Assembly: GCF_016595505.1 (NCBI RefSeq) | Contig: NZ_JAENIL010000005.1 | Location: 1-64,000, forward strand | Direction: 5' to 3' | From: Pelagicoccus mobilis | GTDB lineage: Bacteria > Verrucomicrobiota > Verrucomicrobiia > Opitutales > Opitutaceae | Length of the DNA stretch: 64,000 nucleotides | Shown here: positions 8,088-17,612 of the stretch, in pieces | Layout of the letters: the number at the start of each line of letters is the position of its first letter | Position numbering within the stretch: the first letter of the stretch is position 1 | The notes under the pieces: model-generated | Database searches by the model: none | Seen by the model: only the letters and a program-made list of their open reading frames with translations | Told to the model about the DNA's origin: nothing | Program-made: the position numbers and the translations under genes

Positions 8088-9602
8088 CTAACGACTGAGG
8101 CCGAAATTTTTGGTGCACTCACGCAGCGGAATTTCTGCGAGGCCACAGAAGTGGTTAAACATTCTTAACTCTGCCAGCCAGTGTCCGTAGCCAACACTCC
8201 AATGGTGGTCCAGCCCGCCATCGAAGATCGTACCCATGATCTGACAGAGCGAGGCTTCACCAGTCGCTTTGAAGAGACCGTAGGTTCCCCGGTAGTCGAG
8301 CGGTGTATCTTCAAACTCTCCTTCGAAAGCGAACCACTTGGTCGCGTCCGGAGCCATGTAACGCATCACCGTGACAGGTCCGTTCGCAAGAAGGAATTCG
8401 AGCATTAAACCAACAGCCGTTTCAGGGTCTCCATTTTCCAAAATAGAATGACGAGCCGCATTGAACTTGGTTCCCGGTTTTAGCAAACGAGTGGGAGACG
8501 CACCACAGTGCCAGATACCGAGACGATCTTGCTCCTGCTTCCAAAGGGAGAGATCCATCATCGTCGGAATCGCTTCACCGTTGGAGAGCAGGTAGAGCGA
8601 GAGAGAAGAAAGCAGACCATTCATCTCACCTTCCTCCGCTACGCAGAAACCGTAGTCATTCATCATGGATACAGAGCCATCGATGGCGCACCCGTAACAG
8701 TCGAACAAGTCAGGCCAGCTCTTCACAGTCGCGCCGAGGTAGCCATGCTCTCGGGCCAGGTCGAGCATACCCAAACCGAAGCGACTCGTTTTGAGGATCT
8801 GCTCCTCTGGTAGATTGACTTCGTTACACGATGGATGGTTGATCAACGCATCCTTGACTCGAATCAAATCAGCATCGGCGAACTTGTTCTTCGCATGCTG
8901 ATAAACCGCCTCCAGATCTACACGGTCGAAGTTACAACCGAGGTTCTTCATGACCGCCAGCTCATCGACCTCACCGTCGTAGAAAGCTGTCACACGCGAA
9001 CCTCCCGCATGAAGCAGTTTGGCGTACGCGAAGCTCTGGCGGGTGTAAGCAGCTCGACAAAATTGCTCGAGCAAAGGAGCCGCCTTCTTGCCGATTGTCT
9101 CGTGTAACCATGCATAAGGGACTCCCATTTGCTTCCACATTTGCAGAAGGAAATTCTGGCAAGTCAGGCTGTTCGCCTCATTCGCGCCACCTGTTCCCTC
9201 TTCCGGCCACGCCCATGAGAGCAGAGGAACTTTGTGATCCAATGCCCAGCGCCCGAAATAAGAACCAATTTCCCCTGCGGTATAAGCAGCGTGGAAAAAA
9301 ACAACGCCTGCGATCCCCTCCTGCAGCTTCGTATCCAAAAAAGCGCATAGCTCCCGAGGATCCTCAAACGGTTCATCGGCTCGGAGAACTTCAACCGGTA
9401 GTCCATCAACTGCATCTACCAAGACGTCGTGAGCAGCGGTGTAGCGTTCGCAGGCCTTATCCCATGGAAAGTGAATTTTAACCCCGCACGCTACGATCAC
9501 GATGCGAGCTGCTTTAGGCTTGGGGAGCGGACCGACCAAATCGGCAACAACATCATTGAGAACACCCTTCTTGGGGATTGGGGGAAGAAACTTGTTCGTC
9601 AT
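8088..9602 (-). CDS. L-fucose/L-arabinose isomerase-family protein
   Basis: 504 residues with the FucI/AraA fold. The stretch [15 protein letters not shown] followed by YGCAIDGS and [10 protein letters not shown] is typical of FucI-like proteins. Probable manganese ligands are Glu326, Asp350 (PTMMDLS) and a histidine in DGGLDHHWS (466/467). The 24-residue spacing of the first two equals what I recall for E. coli FucI (Glu337/Asp361). It should convert an aldose to a ketose: L-fucose to L-fuculose, D-arabinose to D-ribulose, or the 6-hydroxy analogue L-galactose to L-tagatose. First gene of the operon; ATG preceded by a G-rich stretch (TTTGGGGGC) that can serve as ribosome binding site. The secreted GH29 gene lies just upstream on the same strand. 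Confidence 0.85.
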   Translation of the reverse strand: MTNKFLPPIPKKGVLNDVVADLVGPLPKPKAARIVIVACGVKIHFPWDKACERYTAAHDVLVDAVDGLPVEVLRADEPFEDPRELCAFLDTKLQEGIAGVVFFHAAYTAGEIGSYFGRWALDHKVPLLSWAWPEEGTGGANEANSLTCQNFLLQMWKQMGVPYAWLHETIGKKAAPLLEQFCRAAYTRQSFAYAKLLHAGGSRVTAFYDGEVDELAVMKNLGCNFDRVDLEAVYQHAKNKFADADLIRVKDALINHPSCNEVNLPEEQILKTSRFGLGMLDLAREHGYLGATVKSWPDLFDCYGCAIDGSVSMMNDYGFCVAEEGEMNGLLSSLSLYLLSNGEAIPTMMDLSLWKQEQDRLGIWHCGASPTRLLKPGTKFNAARHSILENGDPETAVGLMLEFLLANGPVTVMRYMAPDATKWFAFEGEFEDTPLDYRGTYGLFKATGEASLCQIMGTIFDGGLDHHWSVGYGHWLAELRMFNHFCGLAEIPLRECTKNFGLSR

Positions 9603-10039
9603 GCCCCCAAACTAGCTGAATCGAGCTTATCGAACTACGCTTAGGCCTGCTTAAACTTATACTTTGTTCACATTTCGAATCAAATCTTAAAAGTTTTAAG
9701 CGGTTTATTCGGCAATCTTGACAGATTTGTGTTTTATGAAAATCCGCCGCAAAAACAGATCGACCCTCCCGAAAAGAGAGGGTCGATAAAATTGCCTCAT
9801 TTGCAGAGAGCCTGACTACCAATCGACAAACCACATTTGAAGACAGCTGGCATTTCTAGCATACCCAAGCACCGCTCTCATCCTCCTATGGTGAAACGAA
9901 CAATTCACCGGGAAGGAACCCCGAGAGACGATAGCTCATCGTAAGAAATACGCCGTAATTCTAATCGGTTTCTCAGAACACCGTTAGTACGGATCGTTCT
10001 AATTCCTGCACAATTGTGCCAAGTCTTCTCCCAAGGTGA
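9603..10039. other. 437-bp intergenic region upstream of the isomerase operon
   Basis: No convincing gene here. It probably carries the promoter of the isomerase-to-enolase operon near its left end. The clearest structure is a minus-strand hairpin at 9754-9787, listed separately. The sequence 9660-9720 is A/T-rich. Further right, around 9890-10030, no conserved motif was recognised. Confidence 0.5.
9754..9787 (-). terminator. Rho-independent terminator candidate after GH29
   Basis: ATCGACCCTC (9759-9768) and GAGGGTCGAT (9778-9787) form a perfect 10-bp stem. Read on the minus strand the stem is followed by CTGTTTTTG. This suits termination of the minus-strand GH29 transcript, although it lies about 250 bases past that stop codon, and would separate GH29 from the isomerase operon. 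Confidence 0.6.
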
Positions 10040-11650
10040 CTAACTGTTATGCGGCTTGGCTATTTCGTCCGTAAATTCGATCCGAACCGGATATGCCATC
10101 CCGTAGGCTGGCTTTTTTGGCAACCTGATTTCAAGGCCCTCCCGGGTTTGCTTCCAAACGAGTTCCTTATCGACACCTAGAAGTTTGATAGAAGCGATAC
10201 CGCTAACATCCGCTCCTGCCAAAGTCTTGATCAGCAGCTTACGCCCCGGCCAATCCAAGATGGTGGCATAGAGGACATCATTGGCCTTATTTCGGGTGAA
10301 CCGGATGTCATCGCTCGTCGCTACCATCTTCTTGCGACCATGCTTATCCTTCTCATACCACTTGTCGCCAACTTCCCCATACACCTCGTATGGGCGCGTC
10401 GCGTAGACCGCCTCACCGTTGATTTTCAACCAAGCCCCCAACTCCCGCATCATCTTCTTCTGATCATCCGGGAAGGTTCCGTCAGACTTGGGAGCGAAAG
10501 AGAGCATGAGCACGCCGCGCTTGCTCACGATATCCATCAACTGATCGACGATATGATTGGTCGGCTTAATCGCGACTCCAGGAACGTAGCTCCAGTTGTG
10601 GTCGTCGTAGACGCAGTCGTCTGTCTGCCATACCATATTACCAATCTTATCCATTCCACCCCGCTCGTAGTCACGCACCGCGGTTCCGGGCTTATACCAG
10701 CGGCTCTTGTAATTGAGCACGACTCCCGGCGACCCATACTCGCCCTTTCCCCATTCGACTGCTTTATTATAGTAGTGAGCTCCAAATTCGCGACGCCCTG
10801 GCTCGAATTCCGGTTCGCGATGCCCCCAATCGAAATAGTAGAGATCTGGCTGGTAGAGGTCCGCTAACTCCTTGGTTCGATCTATCCAACGCTGTACATC
10901 CCGCGGACTCGGACGTAGCTGATCACGACTTCGAGCGAACCAAGCCCAACGCCCTTCCCTCGTATCTTGCTCCTCGGGTTTCACCCTTAGTGCTTCGAGA
11001 CCGCCTTTGAGAAAAATCGGAGTACCGTAGAGATCCTGATTTTCCGGATCCTTGGCATCGTAGCCATTTATGTGGTTCCATTGGAAAAACTGCACGTTGA
11101 AAGCGGTATGGTTCGACACGCCAAATTTGAGTCCCTTCGCTCGGACCGCTTCGGCAATCTCTCCTACAAGGTCGCGCTTCGGCCCCATGTTTACGGAATT
11201 CCATTTGGAGAGCTTCGTATCCCACAAGCAAAACGCATCGTGGTGAGCACCCATCATAGTGAAGAATTTCGCTCCACCCTCCACGCAAAGCTCAGCCCAC
11301 TCGTCTGCATCGAAATTCTCCGCCTTAAACATTGGAATGAAATCCTTGTATCCAAATTTTCCAGGATCGCCGTAGGTCTTCTTATGATGCTCATGAATCG
11401 CAAGCCCTTGATCGAATCGGGAACTCTGGCCTTCCTTACAATACATCCACCGCCCGTACCACTCTCCGGCGTGATCTCCCATAAATGCAGGCACTGAGTA
11501 GACTCCCCAGTGAACCCAAAAACCAAGCTTAGCATCCTCATACCATTCAGGCGCCTCGTAGTTTTGGAGCGAATCCCACTCTGGCTTGTAGGATTGAGCT
11601 GTTGCAGAAACTGTTAGAAGGGAGAGGAGTATAATTGCTAGTCGTTTCAC
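10040..11650 (-). CDS. Secreted GH29 alpha-L-fucosidase
   Basis: GH29 family exo-alpha-L-fucosidase, 536 residues from a GTG at 11650. The open frame reaches an ATG at 11776, but the GTG gives a textbook signal peptide (VKRLAIILLSLLTVSATAQS) and excludes a perfect hairpin at 11659-11678. GH29 hallmarks: LGFWVHWGVYSVPA, GAHHDAFCLWDT, GPKRDLVGEI, and the nucleophile region DLYYFDWG (Asp274). A C-terminal beta domain follows. It probably acts in the periplasm or outside, releasing L-fucose (or L-galactose, which some GH29 enzymes accept) from algal glycans, feeding the isomerase operon downstream. Transcribed away from the HTTM-type genes. Confidence 0.9.
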   Translation of the reverse strand: MKRLAIILLSLLTVSATAQSYKPEWDSLQNYEAPEWYEDAKLGFWVHWGVYSVPAFMGDHAGEWYGRWMYCKEGQSSRFDQGLAIHEHHKKTYGDPGKFGYKDFIPMFKAENFDADEWAELCVEGGAKFFTMMGAHHDAFCLWDTKLSKWNSVNMGPKRDLVGEIAEAVRAKGLKFGVSNHTAFNVQFFQWNHINGYDAKDPENQDLYGTPIFLKGGLEALRVKPEEQDTREGRWAWFARSRDQLRPSPRDVQRWIDRTKELADLYQPDLYYFDWGHREPEFEPGRREFGAHYYNKAVEWGKGEYGSPGVVLNYKSRWYKPGTAVRDYERGGMDKIGNMVWQTDDCVYDDHNWSYVPGVAIKPTNHIVDQLMDIVSKRGVLMLSFAPKSDGTFPDDQKKMMRELGAWLKINGEAVYATRPYEVYGEVGDKWYEKDKHGRKKMVATSDDIRFTRNKANDVLYATILDWPGRKLLIKTLAGADVSGIASIKLLGVDKELVWKQTREGLEIRLPKKPAYGMAYPVRIEFTDEIAKPHNS

Positions 11651-11658
11651 GAGATGTA

Positions 11659-11678
11659 GGGGATTCGCGAGAATCCCC
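11659..11678. promoter_or_regulatory. Perfect 8-bp inverted repeat at the GH29 start
   Basis: GGGGATTC (11659-11666) and GAATCCCC (11671-11678) are perfect inverted copies with GCGA between them. It lies 8 bases upstream of the GTG start of GH29, in the divergent region with the 11802 gene. Operator or 5'-leader hairpin; it also argues against the longer GH29 start. Confidence 0.45.
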
Positions 11679-11801
11679 CACAGCATAGAGGACTCGGCCG
11701 AGTACGCATCCGTGCATTTCGGTGAAACGTTTGACTCCAACCTACTTTCTGCCGTTAACCAAGGAGTACGCCTCACCGGAAACTGCGTTTCAAATTCAAT
11801 G

Positions 11802-12341
11802 TCCTATCTTCTCGAGTTCATAGCCGTCTGCTGCGTATTCGGAATCTTGATCCAAAACGCTTCGTTCAAGAAATGGCTCAAAGAGCTCAGTCCTCGCTCC
11901 CAGTTAATCTTGGTCGGTTTTGTCCTGATTATGACCGCTGGACACTTTGTTCGCTCATCCAAGGCGACCTTCCCCTTCGTGCATTGGGACATGTACACAA
12001 AACCTCTCCAGCATTTGGAGATGTATCACTTCGAGTTGGAGGCCACCTTGAGCGACGGCCAACTCATTGAACTAAACCCTAGTCGGCTATTCCCGTCACT
12101 CGGCTTCGGTTCGTTGCGGATACATAATAAGATCCACAACTTGTGCGTACGCTTGGAAACGGACGCGAAAAGCTACGAGTCAGATGCAAAAGAGCTACTG
12201 GAAGCGATAGCCTACCAATACGAACGCAAGCACCCGCAGGCCTCGCTTGATGCAGTATCCCTAAAATGGATCACCGAATCACTTTCCGATAACTCCTCTC
12301 ATTCGGAAGTACTTTTCAACCTGAACCGCTCTCAAGGCTAG
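11802..12341 (+). CDS. Small membrane protein, partner of HTTM-type protein
   Basis: 179 residues from the ATG at 11802; the frame is open from 11712, but the internal start begins directly with a transmembrane helix (YLLEFIAVCCVFGILIQ). A second helix follows (LILVGFVLIMTAGHFV), then a soluble part with FPFVHWDMYTKPL. I recall HW/NW-DMY-type segments in small proteins encoded beside HTTM (horizontally transferred transmembrane) proteins, and the next gene starts immediately at the stop codon. No enzymatic motif is visible. Function unknown; membrane located. It is divergent from the secreted GH29. Confidence 0.6.
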   Translation, partial: SYLLEFIAVCCVFGILIQNASFKKWLKELSPRSQLILVGFVLIMTAGHFVRSSKATFPFVHWDMYTKPLQHLEMYHFELEATLSDGQLIELNPSRLFPSLGFGSLRIHNKIHNLCVRLETDAKSYESDAKELLEAIAYQYERKHPQASLDAVSLKWITESLSDNSSHSEVLFNLNRSQG

Positions 12342-13151
12342 ATGCTACACGCCGCCCCAAGCGAAAGTTACGCAAATCTAGTACGAATCACGGTATTCGG
12401 CATTTGGATTCTCAAGTTCGTTTTTGATCCGATCCAAGACCTTTCGGTCCTTCCCTTATCCGTATTCAGTCCCCCATTTCCTCTCAACGCCTTGCCCCCG
12501 CAGTGGCACAACGTTCTTCTCAGCTGGCCAGCTCTGATCACTATCAAATGCGTCGGAGCCCTGTCCTGCCTCGCTTGCTTCAATAGAAAACTGATTCCCG
12601 CAGCCGGACCGATCGCCTCCCTCTGCGTCATTCTCTACCAGTGTCTCGTTCGTGGTTTCGGTCACGTGAACCACGCCGAAGTGATCGCCCTGATAGCGGT
12701 ACTCGTCTACACTTGCTACTCCTTCTCCAAAAGTAAGCAGAGCCACCCCGAGCCCTTCGCAATCACATTGCTCCTCTGCCTTTCATACACGTTGATCGGG
12801 GCCCATCGTTTCATAACCGGAGGGAGCGAAATATTTCTCTCGGATACCGTACTATTCTGGGCGGAGAACAACTCCAAGCTCACTAGCTATTTTGACTTCA
12901 ACTTGGGAACCTCGGTGGCACATAGCCCCTTTCTCGCTCTGGGTCTAAAAGCAGGATTTCTATGGATCACAATTTGGGAGTTCATCGCCCCGCTTACACT
13001 GATCTTTTCGAAGCTCCGGATTCCCTTCCTGGTTTCCATACTCGGATTCCACTTATCAGTCCTTCTCACGATGAATATCCTCTTCTGGGAAAACACAGTT
13101 CTATTAGCTGTGCTGTTCGTTCCCGCGTTTCGGAAGACCGAAAAATCGTAG
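12342..13151 (+). CDS. HTTM-like polytopic membrane protein
   Basis: 269 residues, about seven hydrophobic segments. RITVFGIWILKFVFDP, FGHVNHAEVIALIAVLVY and LLTMNILFWENTVLL resemble the HTTM domain, which is related to the membrane part of vitamin-K-dependent gamma-carboxylase. The lumenal/periplasmic catalytic extension of carboxylases is absent. Its ATG abuts the stop of the 11802 gene with no spacer, so the two are co-translated and probably form one complex. The role is unknown. Confidence 0.6.
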   Translation: MLHAAPSESYANLVRITVFGIWILKFVFDPIQDLSVLPLSVFSPPFPLNALPPQWHNVLLSWPALITIKCVGALSCLACFNRKLIPAAGPIASLCVILYQCLVRGFGHVNHAEVIALIAVLVYTCYSFSKSKQSHPEPFAITLLLCLSYTLIGAHRFITGGSEIFLSDTVLFWAENNSKLTSYFDFNLGTSVAHSPFLALGLKAGFLWITIWEFIAPLTLIFSKLRIPFLVSILGFHLSVLLTMNILFWENTVLLAVLFVPAFRKTEKS

Positions 13152-13664
13152 ATCGGCGACCGCAAAAACGCCATCGAAGCCCCATTAAGGTAGAACTGAA
13201 CCTGTCGCTTTGGTGGCAAAATGGAAGAGCTTGCCGTTGCTCGTTTTGTCCGAATCCGGATCAAAACCCACAGGGGTAAAGCGCTCATTTCGCATGTCCA
13301 GCGGTATCAAACGCTTGTCTGATACGCACAAATAAGGGCGAAACAAGCATCGTGCGCAATCACGCCTAGAGGTTCGCTATCAATGACTTAAGCCACCGCG
13401 CAACCTGAGCAAGCGAAGCCTGCAACATAATTCAATGAAGAGTAGGTGGTACTTCGCTAATATCAGGACCGTAACAAGCGACGCCAGTCCCGCCTCCCCT
13501 ATATCACTCCCCACCCCAATCACCCCATTTCCCCACTCCACCAGCGCAACTGCTCCTAACTCGCGCTAAACCTTTACCACCCACCCGTTCCCCGACGCCC
13601 CCTACCCCCTTTGGTTCCGTGGCAGCCGGTGATCGGCACAAAACCAAACTAACAACTACGCTAG
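13152..13664. other. 513-bp leader region of the TonB receptor
   Basis: No gene seen. A short inverted repeat GTATCA (13304-13309) / TGATAC (13320-13325) may be an operator. A single GTAACAAGC lies at 13471-13479. From about 13487 to 13612 the plus strand is strikingly C-rich and G-poor (for example CTCCCCACCCCAATCACCCC), which would give an unstructured 5' leader for the receptor transcript. No start-proximal Shine-Dalgarno sequence is obvious. Confidence 0.5.
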
Positions 13665-16600
13665 ATGGATATACAGATACCTAAGCTACCTAGATACCGC
13701 AGCACCCTTGGCTGGGCTGCGTTGATCGTCGCCGGGCCCTTGGCCTTCCAGGCGGCATACGGGCAAGAGGACCAAGAAGAGGAAATCTTCGAATTGAGTC
13801 CTTTCACCGTTGAGGCAACCGAAGACGAAGGCTACCGGGCGACAAGTTCGCTGGCAGGTTCCCGCCTCCGTACTGACCTCAAGGACATTGGTGCCGCGAT
13901 CTCGGTCGTCACCAAAGACCTCATGGACGACCTCGGGGCGAACGACCTCAACGACGTTCTCCTCTATACAACGGCTACCGAAGCAGCCGGCCTCGGAGGC
14001 AACTTCTCCGGAGCGAGCGTCTCCACCGGAAGCCGCGCCAACTCAAACAATGTCGTCAACAACCCTGGCAACGCTTACCGTATCCGCGGACTGGGCGCTC
14101 CCGACCGCACCCGCGGATACTTCATCACAGACATTCCCTACGACTCCTATAACTCAGGACGTATCGACATCAGCCGTGGAGCGAACTCCATACTCTTCGG
14201 TCTCGGTTCGCCTGCCGGTGTAATCGACGCCGGCGTGCACCAAGCGAATACCAACAGGGATCGCGGCGAAGTTCGCCTGCGCATCGCGAGCGGATCTTCA
14301 CGCTCCCATTCCTACCGCGCTGAAGTCGATTACAACAAAGTTCTCATCGACGAAAAGCTCGGCTTCCGCTTCTCCGGCGTCCAAGACGACCGCAAATTCC
14401 GTCAGGATCCAGCATTCCGCGATTCATCCCGAGCCTACATGGCCTTCACCTACAAGCCATGGGAAGGAGCTACCTTCAAAGTCAACCACGAGCGGGGTAA
14501 GATCGACGCCAACAATCCGGACCCAGTATCGCCGACAGAAAACGTCACTTCGTATGTGAACGCCCTCAAGGAATACCACTCTCTGGTTGATCAATTCGGA
14601 GTCGTCACAGACGCGGACGGCAACCCCGACTACACCAAGATTCCCGCAGACTGGGATGTAAACAACCTTCCGTTCTACTACGATAGCTTCGCTCGCGCAG
14701 CGAAACTGGACAAAGCCCACGAAATCGACGGTGTAGCGCAATCCCCTCTGTACCGCCTACCCAACCAGGTCATCAGCGGCGATGCAGGCTACGCGAACCC
14801 GTTCCACACTCGTGGCTCAAGCCTCTTCCGCAACCTGACGTTGGTTTATGATGACAACATGTCCGCAGACGCGGCTGGCGGTTTCATCTCTCAAGTCAGA
14901 AACAAAGAAGCGACTGACTACGCTACCTACCTCCTAAACGGTGGCGTCAACCCAGACACGCTTACCTTCAACGGAAAGCCTATCAAGGGCAAGAGCGGCA
15001 CAGCTGACATGAAGGGAGTTCAGAATGTTGGATACACCAACCTAAACTACCACTACCCAACCGTCATGAACCTCGAGCTCTTCGACTTCACACGTCACCT
15101 GCTCGCCGGTACAGCTGGCTCCCAAATCAAGGAATTCGACGCGACTACCGCAACCTTCGAACAAACCTTCTGGGAAAACAACTTCGGTTTCGAAGTCTCC
15201 TTCTACGACGAAACCTACGAGATGTACAACGCCAACCCATTCCGTGCGGGCAAGGCAGCCATCACAGTAGATGTTCAGAAGACACTTCCTATCGGTGGCG
15301 AGAACCCGAACTTCGGTCGTACCTACGTTGTGGATCGCATGAGCATCAACAACCAAACCAAGGATCGTAACTCTATCCGCGCCACGGCCTTCGCACGTGT
15401 CGACTTCGAAGAGAAGTTCCTTTCCGACAACTTCCTCGGACGTATCCTCGGTGAGCATACACTCACTGGTCTCTACGCTCGCGATGAGTTGGATTCCATC
15501 CAGTACAACATCAACGAAAACTGGATCTCCCAAGACCCAGACGTTCAAGCGGTTCTCGAAAAGACAGTAGGCGTTAAGTCCTTCCAGCGACAAGTCGCTT
15601 ACTTGACCTACCTCGGCCCAGCAGTCGACCTTCTCTCAGATCCAAAGTCTATCGAGGTCGAGGATTTCGCGCTCACACCAAACGCGATCCTCAACCAGAG
15701 AATTCCGGATACAGGCGGAATCGAAACAATCCAGATGTACAATCAGGGCATCCTTGAGAGCTACGATCTCGAACGCGCTCCATACATCCGCGGCGGTACT
15801 CTCAGCAACGTCGTTGTAGACTCCGGAGCAATCGTGCTTCAGAGCCGTTGGCTTGATGACACCATCATCACCACTTACGGCTACCGCGAAGACGAACGCT
15901 CGGAGCTGAAGAACACTCCTCCCCCACTCGATCCAAACGATCCAAACAACGTATCCGCGCTTCAGGGTACAGGAAACGCGACGATCGACCCACTGTATTG
16001 GAATCTCGACGACATCACGCCAGAAGTTCAAGATGCAGACACCTCTAGCTTCAGCGTAGTGGCTCGTCTGCCAAAGGGCTGGAACGATCGCATCTTCGGC
16101 AACAACGATGTTGCTCTCTTCTACAGTACCTCCGACAACACTTCCGCTGGCCCAGCTCGTCTCGACTGGCGCTACGACCCAATCGCTCAGCCATCTGGCG
16201 AGACGGAAGAAATCGGCGTCAACGCTTCACTATTCGAAGGAAAGCTCAACCTCCGCGTAAACAAGTTCGAGTCCAGCATCGTTGGAGCAAACGGACGCGG
16301 TCGTCTTGGATCCGCAATCGGTGACGCAGCCCTCAAATCCATCCAAACCGTCATGGACGACTACGTCGACCTCGCGGGAGAATGGGACGCAGTTCAGGAG
16401 GAAGAAGGACAGAAGATCCCTCTCGGCGAACGCTTGTATCCAAACTACGAAAACATCCCAGCACACGTGGATGCGATCGCAAACTTGTTTGGAGCATCCA
16501 TCAACCTCCCTATGCCGGTTGATGGCGTCATCAGCAACCCAAGCCTCACCCTCGACGAAAGCCATCCGATGGCAGACGTATGGATCGCCTCCCAAGCTCA

Positions 16601-17453
16601 GCTTATCACTGACTCAAACGGCGATCTCAACGGTGTTGGTTGGTTCCACCGCACTCCGCCAAATCTCGCAGACACACAAGATATCGTATCCGAAGGCCTT
16701 GAAGCGGAAATCATATTCAACCCAACCAAGAGCTTGCGTATGATGCTCAACGTGGCTCGCACCGAAACGAAAACTGCGAACAGCCTCCCGTACACCAAAG
16801 AGCTCATCGATCTCTGGGAACCAGTGCTCTGGGGCGACAGAACCGCAGGCACTCCTTCCGGTGCGCCGTACATCTACAACGCCGACACAGAGCTCTGGGA
16901 AGTTAACAACGACATCGACTACGCAGGGCTCAGCTTGGTTGGCCGTACACAACGCGAAGCCTACAAAGCTGCTGACATGGACCAAGGCTGGGGTCACGTA
17001 TTCGAAACCTGGGACAAGGCGGTTGTTAACCCTTACAACACAACCAAGGCACTCGACGGACAAAAGAACCCGGAAGAGCGTGAATGGCGTGTGAACTTCA
17101 TCACCAACTACACCTTCCGCGAAGGCCGTTTCAAGGGCTTCAGCTTCGGTGGAAGCGTACGTTGGCAGGACGAAGTTGCGATCGGCTACCCGCTCATGAC
17201 CATCCTCGGTTCCACAATCCCAGACGTAGAGAACCCGTACTACGGTCCCGACGAAGTTAACTTCGGCCTCCGCGCTGGATACAAGACCAAGCTCAGCAAT
17301 GGCATCAACTGGAACATCTCCCTCAACCTGAACAACATCACCAGCGATCAGGATGAGCTCATTCCAGTAGGCGTTCAGCCAGACGGTTCCGTTGCAGTCG
17401 TACGTACGCCTGCGCCACAGACCTTCTCCCTCACAAACTCCTTCCAATTCTAG
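13665..17453 (+). CDS. TonB-dependent outer-membrane receptor
   Basis: 1262 residues. Signal peptide with the hydrophobic run LGWAALIVAGPLAFQAAYG, cleaved before QEDQEEE. TonB box region IFELSPFTVEA at about residues 42-52. Plug domain about 65-190, with LKDIGAAISVVTKDLM, YRIRGLG and ISRGANSILFGLGSPAG. The rest is a beta-barrel ending in the aromatic Phe of SLTNSFQF, as needed for outer-membrane assembly. It imports an oligosaccharide or chelate using TonB energy; the substrate is unknown. No SusD-like lipoprotein or TonB/ExbBD genes are nearby, as I expect for Opitutia. Codon use and length are uniform. A strong terminator follows directly. Confidence 0.93.
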   Translation: MDIQIPKLPRYRSTLGWAALIVAGPLAFQAAYGQEDQEEEIFELSPFTVEATEDEGYRATSSLAGSRLRTDLKDIGAAISVVTKDLMDDLGANDLNDVLLYTTATEAAGLGGNFSGASVSTGSRANSNNVVNNPGNAYRIRGLGAPDRTRGYFITDIPYDSYNSGRIDISRGANSILFGLGSPAGVIDAGVHQANTNRDRGEVRLRIASGSSRSHSYRAEVDYNKVLIDEKLGFRFSGVQDDRKFRQDPAFRDSSRAYMAFTYKPWEGATFKVNHERGKIDANNPDPVSPTENVTSYVNALKEYHSLVDQFGVVTDADGNPDYTKIPADWDVNNLPFYYDSFARAAKLDKAHEIDGVAQSPLYRLPNQVISGDAGYANPFHTRGSSLFRNLTLVYDDNMSADAAGGFISQVRNKEATDYATYLLNGGVNPDTLTFNGKPIKGKSGTADMKGVQNVGYTNLNYHYPTVMNLELFDFTRHLLAGTAGSQIKEFDATTATFEQTFWENNFGFEVSFYDETYEMYNANPFRAGKAAITVDVQKTLPIGGENPNFGRTYVVDRMSINNQTKDRNSIRATAFARVDFEEKFLSDNFLGRILGEHTLTGLYARDELDSIQYNINENWISQDPDVQAVLEKTVGVKSFQRQVAYLTYLGPAVDLLSDPKSIEVEDFALTPNAILNQRIPDTGGIETIQMYNQGILESYDLERAPYIRGGTLSNVVVDSGAIVLQSRWLDDTIITTYGYREDERSELKNTPPPLDPNDPNNVSALQGTGNATIDPLYWNLDDITPEVQDADTSSFSVVARLPKGWNDRIFGNNDVALFYSTSDNTSAGPARLDWRYDPIAQPSGETEEIGVNASLFEGKLNLRVNKFESSIVGANGRGRLGSAIGDAALKSIQTVMDDYVDLAGEWDAVQEEEGQKIPLGERLYPNYENIPAHVDAIANLFGASINLPMPVDGVISNPSLTLDESHPMADVWIASQAQLITDSNGDLNGVGWFHRTPPNLADTQDIVSEGLEAEIIFNPTKSLRMMLNVARTETKTANSLPYTKELIDLWEPVLWGDRTAGTPSGAPYIYNADTELWEVNNDIDYAGLSLVGRTQREAYKAADMDQGWGHVFETWDKAVVNPYNTTKALDGQKNPEEREWRVNFITNYTFREGRFKGFSFGGSVRWQDEVAIGYPLMTILGSTIPDVENPYYGPDEVNFGLRAGYKTKLSNGINWNISLNLNNITSDQDELIPVGVQPDGSVAVVRTPAPQTFSLTNSFQF

Positions 17454-17486
17454 AACATCATACTCTAGATATAGTATATAGGTATC

Positions 17487-17515
17487 AGCCAGGCGCATCC
17501 GCGCCTGGCTTTTTT
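17487..17515 (+). terminator. Rho-independent terminator of the TonB receptor gene
   Basis: AGCCAGGCGC (17487-17496), a 4-base loop ATCC, GCGCCTGGCT (17501-17510) and then TTTTT. Perfect 10-bp GC-rich stem 34 bases after the stop codon. Confidence 0.93.
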
Positions 17516-17530
17516 GTATCCAATATCTCA

Positions 17531-17603
17531 GGAGGGCAATGCTCCTTCATTGTCTTACTAGTATCCCAATTCTGGATTCAACAATGACAGAGCATTGTCC
17601 TCC
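17531..17603. repeat. Palindromic repeat, GGAGGGCAATGCTCC family
   Basis: The left arm GGAGGGCAATGCTCCTTCAT (17531-17550, extending to 17553) and the right arm ending GAGCATTGTCCTCC (17603) are inverted with few mismatches. A second copy of the family lies at 51909-51979. Confidence 0.75.
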
Positions 17604-17612
17604 GAAACATTT

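Noticed and set aside
11651-11776. GH29 start at the ATG 11776
   Set aside because: The extension is not conserved-looking, covers a perfect hairpin and moves the signal peptide 42 residues inside.
16614-17498. Long minus-strand frame opposite the TonB receptor, and several others there
   Set aside because: Shadows caused by the codon bias of the receptor gene; no conserved motifs or start signals.
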